DNA of 64,000 nt from Elephas maximus indicus (lineage: Eukaryota; Chordata; Mammalia; Proboscidea; Elephantidae), in the NCBI RefSeq assembly GCF_024166365.1, contig NC_064822.1, positions 104,900,823 to 104,964,822 of the forward strand. Reading direction: 5' to 3'. Positions 48,801-53,770 of this stretch are shown piece by piece. Under the pieces are notes generated by a model. The model searched no databases. It had not been told where the DNA came from and was given only the letters and a program-made list of their open reading frames with translations. How positions within the stretch are numbered: the stretch's first letter is position 1; each line of letters opens with the position of its first letter. The position numbers and the translations under genes are program-made.

Positions 48801-49958
48801 TCTAGTTGTCGTAGGTAGTATTGCCTGGTAATTAGTCACACTGGGAGTCACGCATCCATCTCAGGGTAGACAAGCACCACAGTGGCAGGCTCACCAGAGT
48901 ACATCCGAAAGCAACAACTCCCTAGAAGCATGAAAAAATATCCATAGAAGCATAGTGTGGAATATATCAGGGAGAAAGAAAGACAGTAAACCTGGTGGGA
49001 GTAGGGACAAACACTAGAAAGTTGAAGACTAATCCATAGTTTCTTAGTTTAAAGAAAAAGGCTATAGCAATCCAAGGCAATGCTGTCAGTAATTCTTCAC
49101 ACCTGGTATAGCATTGAAATTGGGGAGAAAAACAAAATTATGGCATAAGCTTTCTGGGTTGTAATGTGAAAGATGAACTAAATGTCACAACAGCATGATT
49201 TGATCTAAAACTCGTTATATATATAGCAAAGTAGACCATAATGATGTTTATTTTATTATCCAAGTGTGCATCATCTTTACAAATGGCTATGATCTTCCAA
49301 GTTCAAACATGTGATAAGATACTTGCCTAATTGAAGGCTTGAAGCAACCATGAAATGTATGTTTTCTTTGTTCTTTCTTCTTTCTTAGCTTTCTTTTTTG
49401 GCCCAGTTAAAGAAAAGTGAACTCCTTTTCCATGGAGCTCACCTAGATGTGAGAGAAGGAAAGATTAATGAAAGATTTATTAATTCTACTGCTAGGTTAG
49501 ATTGGAATTCTGATAGAATTCTGAGTCTGAGTCCCAAGCATGGGGTACCACAGTTATGCTTTCAGAATACTCCTATAAGCTGAACTTGAACAAGGTAGGT
49601 ACCATAACACCAGAGTGCTTTGAACATTGTGTTCTTTTATCCTTAGGTATTGCCAGGGAACAGACGAGGAGGACAAGGCTACAGGCCACAAGGCCAAAAG
49701 TCCAGCGACGCCATGAACCAAGGGCGACACGACGGTATGGGTCGTTACAGAAATAGCTCATGGTATTCATCTGGTTCCAGGTATCAGAATGCTTCACCCC
49801 AGGCACCAGGAAACTCAAGTGAACGGGGCCAGACTCACTCTTCAGGGACCAATGGAACTGGAACCAGCATGGAGCCCAACCTACCCAAGCCGTCCTTCAA
49901 AAAGGGGCTCCCCCAGCGCAAACCCAGGACCTCTCAGGCTGAAGCTGTGAACTCTTGA
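3779..49958 (+). CDS. SPATS2: SPATS2, spermatogenesis-associated serine-rich protein 2 (coding exons 2-12; first coding exon upstream)
   Basis: Eleven exons join in phase into a protein matching SPATS2: 3779-3858, 16307-16415, 18140-18189, 20711-20978, 24392-24571, 27303-27438, 35233-35291, 40227-40336, 42890-42992, 48375-48589 and 49647-49958. With the eight-residue start exon that I expect upstream (from memory of the human protein), the product would be about 548 residues, against about 545 in human. Order: a UBA/CUE-like helical segment (about residues 36-72), a Lys-rich basic patch (84-98), an acidic and Ser/Thr-rich linker, a predicted coiled-coil stretch (about 240-370), a Ser-rich tract (about 375-440) that gives the family its name, and an Arg/Gly/Ser/Gln-rich C-terminus. 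SPATS2 is described as a cytoplasmic, RNA-associated protein abundant in testis; its paralogue SPATS2L is tied to stress granules. No frameshift or premature stop is seen. Intron sizes run from 1.1 to 12.4 kb and are filled with L1 and AfroSINE insertions. Confidence 0.93.
4062..4113. repeat. AT/AC dinucleotide microsatellite
   Basis: Blocks of (TA)n, TATG, (AC)n and (TA)n follow one another. This is a compound dinucleotide repeat inside the SPATS2 intron, with no further structure. Confidence 0.85.
4694..5972 (+). promoter_or_regulatory. L1 copy A 5' UTR with internal promoter region
   Basis: About 1.28 kb, more GC-rich than the flanking intron. Its first 20 bases hold the 'ccaaggtggcgg' motif, resembling the YY1-type site at the start of mammalian L1s. 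Short open frames at 4878-5099 and 5365-5715 have no recognisable product. Activity today is unlikely, given the decay of the element. Confidence 0.7.
5606..5661 (+). repeat. 24-bp tandem repeat in L1 5' UTR
   Basis: Two 24-bp units beginning 'ccccctgcc', at 5606-5629 and 5630-5653, differ at three positions. A partial third unit (ccccctgc) follows. This is a small internal duplication in the 5' UTR. Confidence 0.75.
5973..7111 (+). pseudogene. L1 copy A ORF1 (RNA-binding chaperone), broken
   Basis: The likely start ATG is at 5973. The frame meets a TGA after 19 codons (probably a CGA to TGA decay), then continues as coiled-coil-rich sequence (Lys/Glu/Gln-rich, about 6100-6420) and an RRM region (about 6470-6730, with a stop near 6486 and indels). 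It ends with an open C-terminal domain, 6743-7111, containing [16 protein letters not shown], a hallmark block of L1 ORF1p. In live L1s this trimer binds L1 RNA. Here it is a pseudogene. Confidence 0.88.
7433..11168 (+). pseudogene. L1 copy A ORF2 (endonuclease and reverse transcriptase), broken
   Basis: The ATG at 7433 opens the apurinic-type endonuclease. LNVSGLNAP and LQETHL carry the catalytic Asn and Glu, GDFNTP follows near 7859, and SDHKA near 8110. The first stop is at 7592 and many frame changes follow. Reverse transcriptase landmarks are the thumb-side block near 8690, the GFIPG block near 9082 and [12 protein letters not shown] near 9461, the catalytic Asp pair. The C-terminal region runs through 10776-10988 to a TAG at 11166-11168. 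It is not translatable as one protein. Confidence 0.88.
11169..12150 (+). repeat. L1 copy A 3' UTR, holding a shared open frame
   Basis: About 1 kb ending in 'agcacaataaaaatt'. It contains an open frame at 11583-11780, and after a one-base T insertion near 11775 the same frame continues to a TGA at 11910. Matching frames are seen in the L1 copies at 47.3-47.6 kb and 38.6-38.9 kb (see findings). Confidence 0.75.
12642..12826 (-). mobile_element. AfroSINE, antisense
   Basis: It is read here as an A-rich head, 'ttgccgtcaagtcaattcc', 'tttccaaggagc' and a terminal 'accaccagggctcc', which is the reverse complement of the AfroSINE. A perfect 13-bp target duplication (atacttgtttaaa) flanks it at 12629-12641 and 12827-12839. 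Confidence 0.93.
12997..13185 (+). mobile_element. AfroSINE, sense
   Basis: It starts 'agaagccctgatggcacagtgg', keeps 'tatgagtcgaaatcaactc' near its 3' end, and is flanked by a perfect 13-bp duplication (ttatagaataaag) at 12984-12996 and 13186-13198. The B-box region is mutated ('aattcaaaccc'). Confidence 0.93.
13241..14718 (-). mobile_element. LINE-1 (copy B), antisense, 5'-truncated and internally deleted
   Basis: The 3' end lies at about 13241 (reverse complement of the L1 tail). About 260 bp of terminal 3' UTR jumps near 13500-13535 directly into ORF2 sequence, skipping about 1.6 kb present in copy C. The 5' end is truncated inside the reverse transcriptase domain. A 20-bp duplication (ttttaggmactrgaactttt, two mismatches) at 13221-13240 and 14719-14738 shows a single integration event. 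Confidence 0.88.
13792..14709 (-). pseudogene. L1 copy B ORF2 fragment, reverse transcriptase palm to C-terminal part
   Basis: A 305-codon open frame on the minus strand. It holds the [11 protein letters not shown] block, [24 protein letters not shown] (catalytic Asp pair intact) and KYLGIN. It lacks the endonuclease, the N-terminal half of the reverse transcriptase and the C-terminal region, so it can have no autonomous function. The frame being open reflects its moderate age rather than selection. Confidence 0.9.
15020..15960 (+). mobile_element. old L1 remnant(s), sense
   Basis: 15035-15235 resembles the ORF2 block around 'YTENPRK...' and the 'GINLTK' motif. 15425-15800 resembles the ORF2 C-terminus and 3' UTR ('acccatcaactgaggaatg', 'gaatactatgtagcag'). 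The sequence is much diverged, and the intervening 15240-15420 may contain an L2-like piece. The boundaries are approximate. Confidence 0.5.
16307..16415 (+). CDS. SPATS2: SPATS2 coding exon 3 (residues ~36-72)
   Basis: Acceptor 'cttttccag', donor 'gtaatc'. It encodes [16 protein letters not shown], continues to the Cys/Val/Asp-rich segment and ends in ...QAFMEG with the Gly codon split (phase 1). The length and the pattern of hydrophobic helices resemble a UBA/CUE-like fold; that assignment is inferred. A 19-base T-tract starts 15 bases past the donor. Confidence 0.94.
17140..17700. repeat. possible LTR or other old interspersed repeat
   Basis: This stretch has the look of an old mammalian LTR: 'ttcactagaaggcctcacag', then 'catggttatggtttattata', then 'agggcagagtccagg' and a GC-richer second half. 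I recognise the general sequence type but not the family or its exact ends. No flanking duplication or internal viral genes are visible. Confidence 0.35.
18140..18189 (+). CDS. SPATS2: SPATS2 coding exon 4 (residues ~73-88)
   Basis: A 50-bp exon, acceptor 'ctctttcag', donor 'gtaaaa'. It completes the split Gly and encodes [16 protein letters not shown]. The Lys run continues into the next exon, forming a basic patch that could act in RNA binding or as a nuclear signal. Confidence 0.93.
18683..18846 (+). mobile_element. MIR remnant, sense
   Basis: The order 'cttggtcttggagtcagtc', 'tctggctctgtaa', 'ctcatctctaaaatagg' and 'acaatgcctaacat' is that of a MIR, a tRNA-derived SINE of early mammals. 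It is strongly diverged. Confidence 0.6.
19690..20600 (-). mobile_element. old L1 remnant, antisense
   Basis: Landmarks of an ancient L1 3' region in reverse: 'cacatggttcaaaattcaaaag', 'tatcccatccc', 'ggataaattcctagaagtag', 'ttggtcaaaggatatg' and 'agtttacactcccac'. The boundaries are approximate, and it ends about 110 bp before the next SPATS2 exon. Confidence 0.55.
20711..20978 (+). CDS. SPATS2: SPATS2 coding exon 5 (residues ~89-177)
   Basis: Acceptor 'aacccttag', donor 'gtgagt'; 268 bp ending in phase 1. It starts with the basic [10 protein letters not shown], continuing the Lys run of the previous exon. It then turns acidic and Ser/Thr-rich ([20 protein letters not shown]) and ends ...TQDRT. 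This is likely a disordered linker. Confidence 0.94.
21200..23410 (-). mobile_element. LINE-1 3' portion, antisense (older subfamily)
   Basis: A reverse-strand 3' UTR (21200-22060) is followed by ORF2 C-terminal sequence in reverse: 'gtagtattccattgtatg', 'ttatccattcatctgttgatg', 'tttggttatatagccagg' and 'gaatttgttttgtgtatgg'. It ends near 'ttctgttccattggtt' at about 23400, and is 5'-truncated. It is more diverged than copies A-C. No duplication was identified. Confidence 0.75.
23411..24391. other. SPATS2 intron remainder, nothing recognised
   Basis: AT-rich intronic sequence with a T-tract at about 23932-23950. No repeat or exon was identified. Confidence 0.5.
24392..24571 (+). CDS. SPATS2: SPATS2 coding exon 6 (residues ~178-238)
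   Basis: Acceptor 'tttggcag', donor 'gtaaat'; 180 bp, entering and leaving in phase 1. It encodes [19 protein letters not shown], then a Ser/Gln/Arg-rich stretch and [14 protein letters not shown]. It is low in complexity and less like the human sequence (as I recall it) than the flanking exons, as expected for a disordered linker. Confidence 0.92.
   Translation, partial: DPCWKMGSQILSLSLWLCTQLRILNNPGMLPDLSQDPPQELSFQFWGWKMFHSPPPTKS
24572..25461. other. SPATS2 intron, nothing recognised
   Basis: Single-copy looking AT-rich intron with no open frame or repeat that I can name. Confidence 0.45.
25463..25664 (+). mobile_element. AfroSINE, sense, near full length
   Basis: 'ggaaccccaatggcgcagtgg' is the head with the A box. 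'aagacctggcaatctgctcc' lies in the middle, 'tatgagtcggaattgactc' near the end, and 'cacaacaacagca' forms the tail. Confidence 0.92.
26040..27130 (-). mobile_element. old L1 5' end (5' UTR region), antisense
   Basis: The block ends with 'ttactccatcttggccagaa' at about 27103-27122, the reverse complement of a typical ancient L1 start (ttctggccaagatggagtaa). The preceding 1 kb of C/T-rich sequence matches the general make-up of an L1M-type 5' UTR in reverse. The far end is uncertain. Confidence 0.55.
27303..27438 (+). CDS. SPATS2: SPATS2 coding exon 7 (residues ~238-283)
   Basis: Acceptor 'tttttccaag', donor 'gtaagt'; 136 bp, leaving two bases of a split Cys codon. It encodes [20 protein letters not shown], then [21 protein letters not shown]. 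The heptad-like pattern of Leu, Ile, Val and Met among charged residues predicts the start of a coiled coil. This exon is strongly conserved. Confidence 0.95.
27641..27805 (-). mobile_element. AfroSINE, antisense
   Basis: It runs from 'aaaacccattgctgtcaag' through 'tttccaaggagcacctgc' to 'gccaccaggggttc'. An 11-bp duplication (cagagaactca) flanks it at 27630-27640 and 27806-27816. Confidence 0.92.
27817..30274. other. SPATS2 intron, no recognised repeat
   Basis: About 2.4 kb without any repeat I can name. 29220-29900 is noticeably less AT-rich than its surroundings and free of SINE or L1 sequence, so it may hold old conserved non-coding DNA. A 25-base word at 28988-29012 recurs at 30549-30573 (see findings). 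Confidence 0.4.
30275..30448 (-). mobile_element. AfroSINE, antisense
   Basis: An A-rich 'aaaccaaaccaaaccc' head, then 'gtgccgtcaagtcgattcc', 'ctataggacagagtagaac', 'tttccaaggagcacctgg' and 'gcgccaccagggtttcc'. It is little diverged. Confidence 0.92.
30695..30870 (-). mobile_element. L2/MIR-like remnant, antisense
   Basis: The pattern 'tgccatttattgagctttta', 'cagtgtctctaatc' and 'ttatagatggacaaa' followed by 'catttgcccaaag' is that of reversed L2/MIR core and tail sequence. It is highly diverged. Confidence 0.5.
30871..34350. other. SPATS2 intron, mostly unassigned
   Basis: AT-rich with A- and T-tracts (33155-33182, 33260-33270) and a pure 12-base G run at about 34068-34079. A minus-strand coding-like patch at 32025-32588 is discussed in the findings. 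I recognise no exon or young repeat. Confidence 0.4.
34351..34523 (-). mobile_element. AfroSINE, antisense
   Basis: A run of about 16 A, then 'cttgctgtcgagtcgactc', 'tttccaaggagcggctggtg' and 'gccaccagggctcc'. It is near full length for this family. Confidence 0.92.
35233..35291 (+). CDS. SPATS2: SPATS2 coding exon 8 (residues ~283-302)
   Basis: A 59-bp exon, acceptor 'cttttcctag', donor 'gtaaga'. It completes the split Cys, encodes [19 protein letters not shown] and leaves the A of a split Met codon. It continues the charged coiled-coil segment. It was too short to stand out as an open frame and was placed by protein continuity with its neighbours. Confidence 0.94.
35669..35844 (-). mobile_element. 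AfroSINE, antisense, diverged
   Basis: It opens with the reversed tail 'gttgttgttaggtaccatc', holds 'gacagagtagaactgcccc', 'tttcgttagcagccaagc' and ends '...tgcccccagg'. It is more mutated than the other copies. Confidence 0.85.
36570..36700 (-). mobile_element. short old L1 3' fragment, antisense
   Basis: 'aatctcaaacatttaaaata', 'gtaatgaatcccatcaac' and 'accagttatcaactcatgg' resemble a well-known ancient L1 3' UTR in reverse. It is short, and the ends are uncertain. Confidence 0.4.
37385..37835 (+). repeat. old mammalian interspersed repeat, family not assigned
   Basis: The order of pieces (aaaagtccaagggtaagc, atgctcatggtcaaaaaata, agctcagtggccagactg, aggaaatacag, gaatagctattcagttg) recalls a common diverged interspersed repeat of placental mammals, but I cannot name the family with certainty. 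Confidence 0.35.
38312..39249 (-). mobile_element. LINE-1 (copy D), 3' UTR fragment, antisense
   Basis: It begins with the reversed tail (T-tract, 'attttattgtgctttaag') and matches the 3' UTR of copies A and C to about 39249, where it is 5'-truncated before ORF2. A 9-bp duplication (tgggagatt) flanks it at 38303-38311 and 39250-39258. On the minus strand, 38616-38894 carries the same open frame found in the copies A and C 3' UTRs. Confidence 0.88.
39343..39544 (-). mobile_element. AfroSINE, antisense, full length
   Basis: 'aacccattgccatcaagtc', 'gtaatctttatagaagcag', 'ttagcaaccaagcac' and 'gcgccaccagggctc' are all present. An imperfect duplication flanks it ('ctttaaaggttgaa' before, 'ctttaaaaggttggaa' after). 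Confidence 0.92.
39560..40030 (+). mobile_element. old L1 3' remnant, sense
   Basis: 'caatctgaatagccatcat', 'gtggtatattcacacattag' and 'aatactaggtagctgtta' correspond to the ORF2 C-terminal region of old L1s. The region after it looks like a diverged 3' UTR. Confidence 0.5.
40227..40336 (+). CDS. SPATS2: SPATS2 coding exon 9 (residues ~303-339)
   Basis: Acceptor 'cctctacag', donor 'gtaaaa'; 110 bp. It completes the split Met and encodes [20 protein letters not shown] and then [16 protein letters not shown], ending in phase 0. It is rich in charged residues with regular Leu/Ile/Val and continues the coiled coil. Confidence 0.95.
40490..41217 (+). mobile_element. L2 LINE remnant, sense
   Basis: The order 'cctccatctgtccagttg', 'aatagcctcttaactgattc', 'catggtctgtccctaaagg', 'tcagtactccagccatact' and, at the end, 'tggcacagtgccttagcac' with 'cagtaaataatg' follows the L2 consensus 3' region as I recall it. 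It is diverged, as L2 always is. Confidence 0.75.
41368..41486 (+). mobile_element. AfroSINE, sense, 3'-truncated
   Basis: It begins 'agagtccctgggtggcacaa', keeps 'taagtactcggctactaac' and 'aaggcctggtgatct', and stops near 'gccattgaaaa' without the rest of the body. A (GA)n patch follows. Confidence 0.85.
41487..42889. other. SPATS2 intron, nothing recognised
   Basis: No exon or named repeat. The open frames at 41542-41742 and 41778-41966 have no recognisable product. Confidence 0.45.
42890..42992 (+). CDS. SPATS2: SPATS2 coding exon 10 (residues ~340-373)
   Basis: Acceptor 'tttctccag', donor 'gtaaga'; 103 bp, leaving one base of a split Val codon. It encodes [20 protein letters not shown], then [14 protein letters not shown]. 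This is one of the best conserved blocks of the family and ends the helical core. Confidence 0.95.
43255..43607 (+). mobile_element. MIR split by an AfroSINE
   Basis: MIR-like sequence ('agcatggggttctggggtcag' through 'cctgccttgcctggcacataa') runs to 43380, is interrupted by an AfroSINE at 43381-43583, and resumes as 'tgcctggcatgtaataggtgctta'. The break duplicates tgcctggcayrtaa (43367-43380 and 43584-43597). Confidence 0.75.
43381..43583 (-). mobile_element. AfroSINE, antisense, inside a MIR
   Basis: 'accagttgccgagttgatcc', 'cagatcaccaggcctttc', 'tttggttagcagccaagc' and 'acccagggactcc'. A 14-bp duplication of MIR sequence flanks it. It is more diverged than its neighbours. Confidence 0.9.
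43610..43850 (-). mobile_element. AfroSINE fragment, antisense, interrupted by another AfroSINE
   Basis: The outer copy starts with the reversed tail 'ttgttattgttagatacc', runs to 'actcatagtgaccct' (43657), and resumes after the inner copy at 43830 with 'tagcgaccctat' before decaying. Confidence 0.85.
43658..43829 (-). mobile_element. AfroSINE, antisense, nested in an older AfroSINE
   Basis: The inner copy runs from 'aaaaccaaaccaaaccc' through 'gacgtcaaatcgattcc' and 'ctataggacagaatag' to 'accagcatttctg'. The duplication tagygaccct (43648-43657 and 43830-43839) is made of host SINE sequence, which proves the order of insertion. Confidence 0.9.
44232..46851 (+). pseudogene. L1 copy C ORF2 fragment (reverse transcriptase and C-terminal region)
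   Basis: Open stretches at 44276-44683, 44714-45604, 45768-46088 and 46461-46787 line up along ORF2. Motifs are [74 protein letters not shown] (both catalytic Asp kept) and KYLGINLTR. Stops interrupt at about 44681, 45602 and 46087. The endonuclease is missing through 5' truncation. The end is the TAG at 46849-46851. Confidence 0.9.
46852..47842 (+). repeat. L1 copy C 3' UTR with open frame
   Basis: It shares its whole length with the 3' UTR of copy A. An open frame at 47298-47600 ends ...AGEE at the TGA of 47598-47600, the same stop position as in copy A (11908-11910). See findings. Confidence 0.75.
47866..48374. other. SPATS2 intron end, nothing recognised
   Basis: AT-rich intron between L1 copy C and the next exon. 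No repeat or exon seen. Confidence 0.45.
48375..48589 (+). CDS. SPATS2: SPATS2 coding exon 11 (residues ~374-445), Ser-rich
   Basis: Acceptor 'tgtgtttcag', donor 'gtaacc'; 215 bp. It completes the split Val, encodes [20 protein letters not shown] and then a run dominated by Ser, Ala and Thr, and ends ...QPHRE in phase 0. This is the serine-rich tract of the protein name and is probably disordered and phosphorylated. Confidence 0.95.
49389..49594 (+). other. SPATS2: candidate alternative SPATS2 exon
   Basis: A long pyrimidine tract ending 'ttctttcttag' precedes 206 bp that finish with 'aacaag' before 'gtaggt', a near-ideal donor. Read in phase 0 from the preceding exon it stays open for 64 codons, then reaches TGA at 49581-49583, 11 bases before the donor. 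If included it would replace the Arg/Gly-rich C-terminus of SPATS2. No transcript evidence is available here. Confidence 0.35.
49647..49958 (+). CDS. SPATS2: SPATS2 last coding exon (residues ~446-548 and stop)
   Basis: Acceptor 'tatccttag'. It encodes [20 protein letters not shown], then Arg/Gly/Ser/Asn-rich sequence with [16 protein letters not shown], and ends ...[14 protein letters not shown] with TGA at 49956-49958. The RG/RGG-like and Ser/Tyr-rich composition is typical of RNA-binding disordered tails. Confidence 0.96.
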   Translation, partial: VLPGNRRGGQGYRPQGQKSSDAMNQGRHDGMGRYRNSSWYSSGSRYQNASPQAPGNSSERGQTHSSGTNGTGTSMEPNLPKPSFKKGLPQRKPRTSQAEAVNS

Positions 49959-50840
49959 GGAAAATCCCAACTGGCTTCTCTCCTCTGTCCCACACAATTC
50001 AACTTGATAACTGGACTTTAGGAAACTTATAGTTAGATTTAATAACAAAAAAAAAGTTTACGCATATCACTTTTTGTGCCATTCTAAATATTTTTTTTGT
50101 CTCTATTTCTCATTTCCTCTTACTCTTTTTGGAAGGGAAGCTCTTTTTCCGTTGACCTTTCCCAGTGATATGGATTGATTCTGATTGGGATCAGAGGCAA
50201 CTGTTGCCAGGTTTCCCAAGGGTAAGCAGTGCTCTTCCCAGTGCAACAGGCCTTTCAGTTGCCCGCAGAGGCCTTCCTCAGCAACCCCCACTATTCAGGC
50301 CGTCTTGGGAGAAGGTGGGTCAGAGCTACCCCTGTTCCAGTCTAAGCAGAAGCCACAAATGCCTGCCAGGTACCCTCCTAACAACAATTTGGCCAGAAGA
50401 GGCAATGAGGGGATTGTGCTGTGGATTAGCCAGAGGAGGGAAAATTTAATTGGTGAAATGGAGGGAAGCCTAGGAAACATTGGATAGTCTGCCTCTGCTC
50501 TCAGAACGGGCCTGAGATTTGGCACTCCGGTCAAGTTTCACTCTCCTGCGTGGCACCGTAGCTTAACCTGCAGTTTCTTCAAAATGCTCGAAGCCTTGTT
50601 TTCTGTTACCTTAGACTGCAAACCAGGGAAACCTATAGGAAGGTAGCATTTAATTAAAGGGAAAAAAAGGTGTTTCTGTTTCAATGTTTGGAGATTTGTT
50701 TCTTCTCCGTCTTTTCCAAATCCTATTCTGATCCTGATCTAAATTTATAACAATATAATTAGTGTTCATCTAAGGTGTTACCCATCAAAAAGTGCTACAG
50801 TCAATCTTTATAGCTGAATAAAAACAACTTCATAAATGTT
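49959..50840 (+). other. SPATS2: SPATS2 3' UTR
   Basis: No repeat sequence interrupts this stretch between the stop and the AATAAA at 50817-50822. The 3' end is set about 15-25 bases past that signal and is approximate. Short open frames inside it (50165-50534, both strands) are not coding. Confidence 0.75.
50817..50822 (+). terminator. SPATS2: poly(A) signal AATAAA of SPATS2
   Basis: A canonical hexamer in 'gctgaataaaaac', followed about 30 bases on by T/G-containing 'catttgtttcac', which could serve as the downstream element. It is the first AATAAA after the stop codon. Confidence 0.75.
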
Positions 50841-50849
50841 CCCACATTT

Positions 50850-51440
50850 GTTTCACAGCAGCAAGTGACTTCATTTCATTATCTGCTTTTCTTTGGGCCT
50901 CATGGGGTAAAAGTCACTTGGACAGCTTGTCCTGGGCATGAATGAGAGTGTCTGATTCCCAAGCCATTTGTCCGCTGCTTAGCTTCAAAACCAAATTTAA
51001 ATGTGAAAGCCAAGATGAGCAAATGTAGCTGTTCCTTGTGGGAGAGGATTCGTAGGATAGGGAATGGTGACTTTTCAGAGGACTGCTTACCAGTTTTGAA
51101 AAACCAGAGCTGCAGGAGCTCTCCCAGGCAACCAAAAGTTATATTGGCATCCCTCTCCCCTACTCCTTGTCCCTTGACAGGAGTAGTGAATGTAATAGTA
51201 TAATTGAGATCCTGTGTGTAGCATTGGTGGCATTGGTGTCAGACCCTTCCACCCCACACTTGCCCCAGCATCTCTGATTTAATAATAACAGAGCTTTTTC
51301 TTTCTCCAGTGTGTGTTCTCCCAAGTCTGAAGCCTAGACTGTAAGTGGCAGTTGTGCAGAACTTAGCTGCCTCAGGGCTCCCCTTGGCTCTTTGGCTGAA
51401 GCCGAGCTGCTGAGGTTCAGGTTGGTTGAACAGACTGAGT
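50850..51440. other. intergenic, nothing recognised
   Basis: Single-copy looking DNA just past the SPATS2 end. No repeat or exon identified. Confidence 0.45.
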
Positions 51441-51500
51441 GTATGTGTGTGTGTGTGTGTGTGTGTGCGTGCGTGCGCGCGCGCGTGTGCATGTGTGTGG
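51441..51500. repeat. GT/GC alternating purine-pyrimidine tract
   Basis: (GT)n is followed by GTGC and GC units, then more GT. It is almost perfectly alternating purine-pyrimidine over 60 bp, the sequence class most prone to form Z-DNA. Confidence 0.85.
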
Positions 51501-51859
51501 TATATTTTTGTAAAGAAAATGGTAGTCCAGGAGAACTGGGGAAGCCATTTTTCCAAGGTACTGATCTCTATTTTGGGAATTTGTCCAACAAAACCATCAG
51601 TCTGCTGGGTGTCAGTGAAAAGTTCTGCTTTTCTGATGAATGGCTAACCAATACTTTAGGAAATCCAAGGGCCAATGTAACCATGAAGGATTATGAGGTC
51701 TGTCTGTCTCTGTATCCAGGCAAGACTGGGTTTAACCCACCCAGACAGATGTGAAGCCGCATGTTTGTCAAAACTACCTTGAAGTTGAAATTGAAATCTC
51801 CTTATAGAAAAATATTTGAAGATTTTTTTCTATGACCATAAAATTTTTGAAAATTCTGA

Positions 51860-52075
51860 AGTCTTTATATTTTGTTTTAAATTACAAAAATAGTATTTCA
51901 AAGTATCAGATTATATAGAAATGTAAAAGGGAAAGTTTCCCACCCTCCCATTCTGCTCCCCAGGGGTAACCACTGTTAATAATTTGTCCTTTGTCCTTCT
52001 AGACCATTTTCAAAGCATATGTGTGCATGTACATATGAACATATAGGCTTTTTAAATTTTGTTTTGTTTTTATAT
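51860..52075 (-). mobile_element. old L1 3' fragment, antisense
   Basis: 'tttcccaccctcccattctg', 'caggggtaaccactgttaat' and 'tagaccattttcaaagcat' are typical of reversed ancient L1 3' ends. A T-tract of about 19 follows at 52110-52128. Confidence 0.5.
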
Positions 52076-52589
52076 TGTATATGTACATACACACCATATA
52101 CATTCTACAGTTTTTTTTTTTTTTTTTTAATAACATGTCCAAACCCTTATTCATTTAGGATCTCATGTTGTAGATATTCTACTCCTAAATTTGTCAGTTT
52201 AACTTTTCTTCAATGTAGAGAAGTACGTTTAAGTTTGAATTTTGCAGCCCATGCCTTGCTTCCTCATAAATGCTTTGTGCTTCCCAAGAGAAGGGAAGTT
52301 CCATACCCTGGGCAGCGCCCACTGGGTACCAAAGAGGCCCTGCCTATCCATCATTTCTCCTTCCCTTTTCCATCCCCTCTTACAGACAAATGTCTTGCCC
52401 TTCCCCAACCTGGAAATAGGACTGGGACTTCAATTCTGTCAGTTATATACCACTTAAGATAAAATTTAAATTAGCATGGCTTCATTATAAACATCAAATA
52501 TTTCCTTAGCGCCTAATTTATGGCAATTATAAAAAGTCACTTTTAAAAAAGTAATAGAGACTAGTTTAAAAAGGAAAAGAAAAAAAAAA

Positions 52590-53240
52590 AAAAACATGGT
52601 AGAAAGTAAAAATCTCTCCCCTCTCTAGAAGAAATCACTGATAAATTTCTTGTATATCTTTCCAGAACTTTTGTAAACCCAAGGTAAGCAAATATATTTT
52701 TCCTTTTACATAAATTGGAACCATGCTATGCATACTCTTAATACACCTTGCTTTTTTCATTTGTCTTCTTTTATAACTTTTTTTGTTTTAAGAAAAAGTA
52801 GTATATACAAATGTTTTTTTTAAAAAAAATCCAAGTCGTTCAGAAGGATATATGATGAAAAGTAAGCCTCCATGTCACTCTGGACCCTTGGCATGCCCTT
52901 CCTCCTCACTCCCCAAAGGTACCCACTGTTAAGTTTCTTGCCTATCCTTCCAGAGATTTTCTATGCTACTCCAAGTATAAATGTATACTGTTAGACCTCC
53001 GTCCGTGTCCGTATATATAAATAGTCCTCATTCTTTCTACTACCGCACAAAATTCCATTGTATAGATTCATCATAATTATATTTTAATCAGTCCCTAATA
53101 GTGGTTTTCAGTTTTTGCTATTATAAGTAGTATTGTGGTGAGCATCCCATAATACATCATCCCACACTTGCGATGTTATATCCTTAGAATAGATTCCTAG
53201 AGCGGAATTGCTGGATCATAAAGACACTGATAAAGTACTC
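52590..53240 (-). mobile_element. old L1 3' fragments, antisense (two similar pieces)
   Basis: 52600-52780 ('agaagaaatcactgataaatt', 'tttccagaacttttgtaaac') and 52790-53240 ('aggtacccactgttaag', 'cttccagagattttctatg', 'gattcctagagcggaattgc') both read as reversed ancient L1 3' region, each apparently a separate or broken copy. Confidence 0.5.
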
Positions 53241-53562
53241 TTAAAGTTGCTCCAGTTTACACTCTCACGAACAGCATCTGGGAGTGCTTTGTACAGTTGC
53301 TGAGCTGGAAGCTAAGAAGAAATAAAAGATAACTAAAACACAGTTCTGACTTCATGAGGTGATGAACTAGTTGGGGCAACTGAGACACAGATAAAATAAT
53401 ACAAGGTAATAGTGTTGCGTGAAAGAACCACACCGCCCTCTGTGAATAAAATGGAGAAAGCACTGAAAGCGCTTCTAAGGGCATGGGTCCTATGCCTAAG
53501 CTGGAACTATATCAATGGGTGATCCCGTTCAGTGGTTTATAGATACGGTAGCTTTATACAAA

Positions 53563-53760
53563 GGAGCCCTGGTGGCACAGTGGTTAAGTGCGCGGCTGCT
53601 AACTGAAAGGTCTGTGGTTCGAACCCACCCGTCATTCCACAAGAGAAAGATACGGCAGTCTGCTTCTGAAGATTACAGCCTTGGAAACTTACGAGGCAGT
53701 TCTGCTCTGTCCCATAGAGTCACTGTGAGTTGGAATCAACTCAACAGCAGTGGGTTTAAC
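53563..53760 (+). mobile_element. AfroSINE, sense, with intact A and B boxes
   Basis: It starts 'ggagccctggtggcacagtgg'. The pol III A box is tggcacagtgg at 53573-53583 and the B box ggttcgaaccc at 53616-53626, both close to the tRNA consensus. It ends '...caactcaacagcagtggg'. It is the best preserved sense copy in the window. It is SINE sequence, not a tRNA gene. Confidence 0.93.
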
Positions 53761-53770
53761 CTTATATATA

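Noticed and set aside
53563-53640. tRNA-like A and B boxes suggesting a tRNA gene.
   Set aside because: They are the pol III promoter of an AfroSINE. The surrounding sequence does not fold as a complete tRNA and continues into the SINE body.
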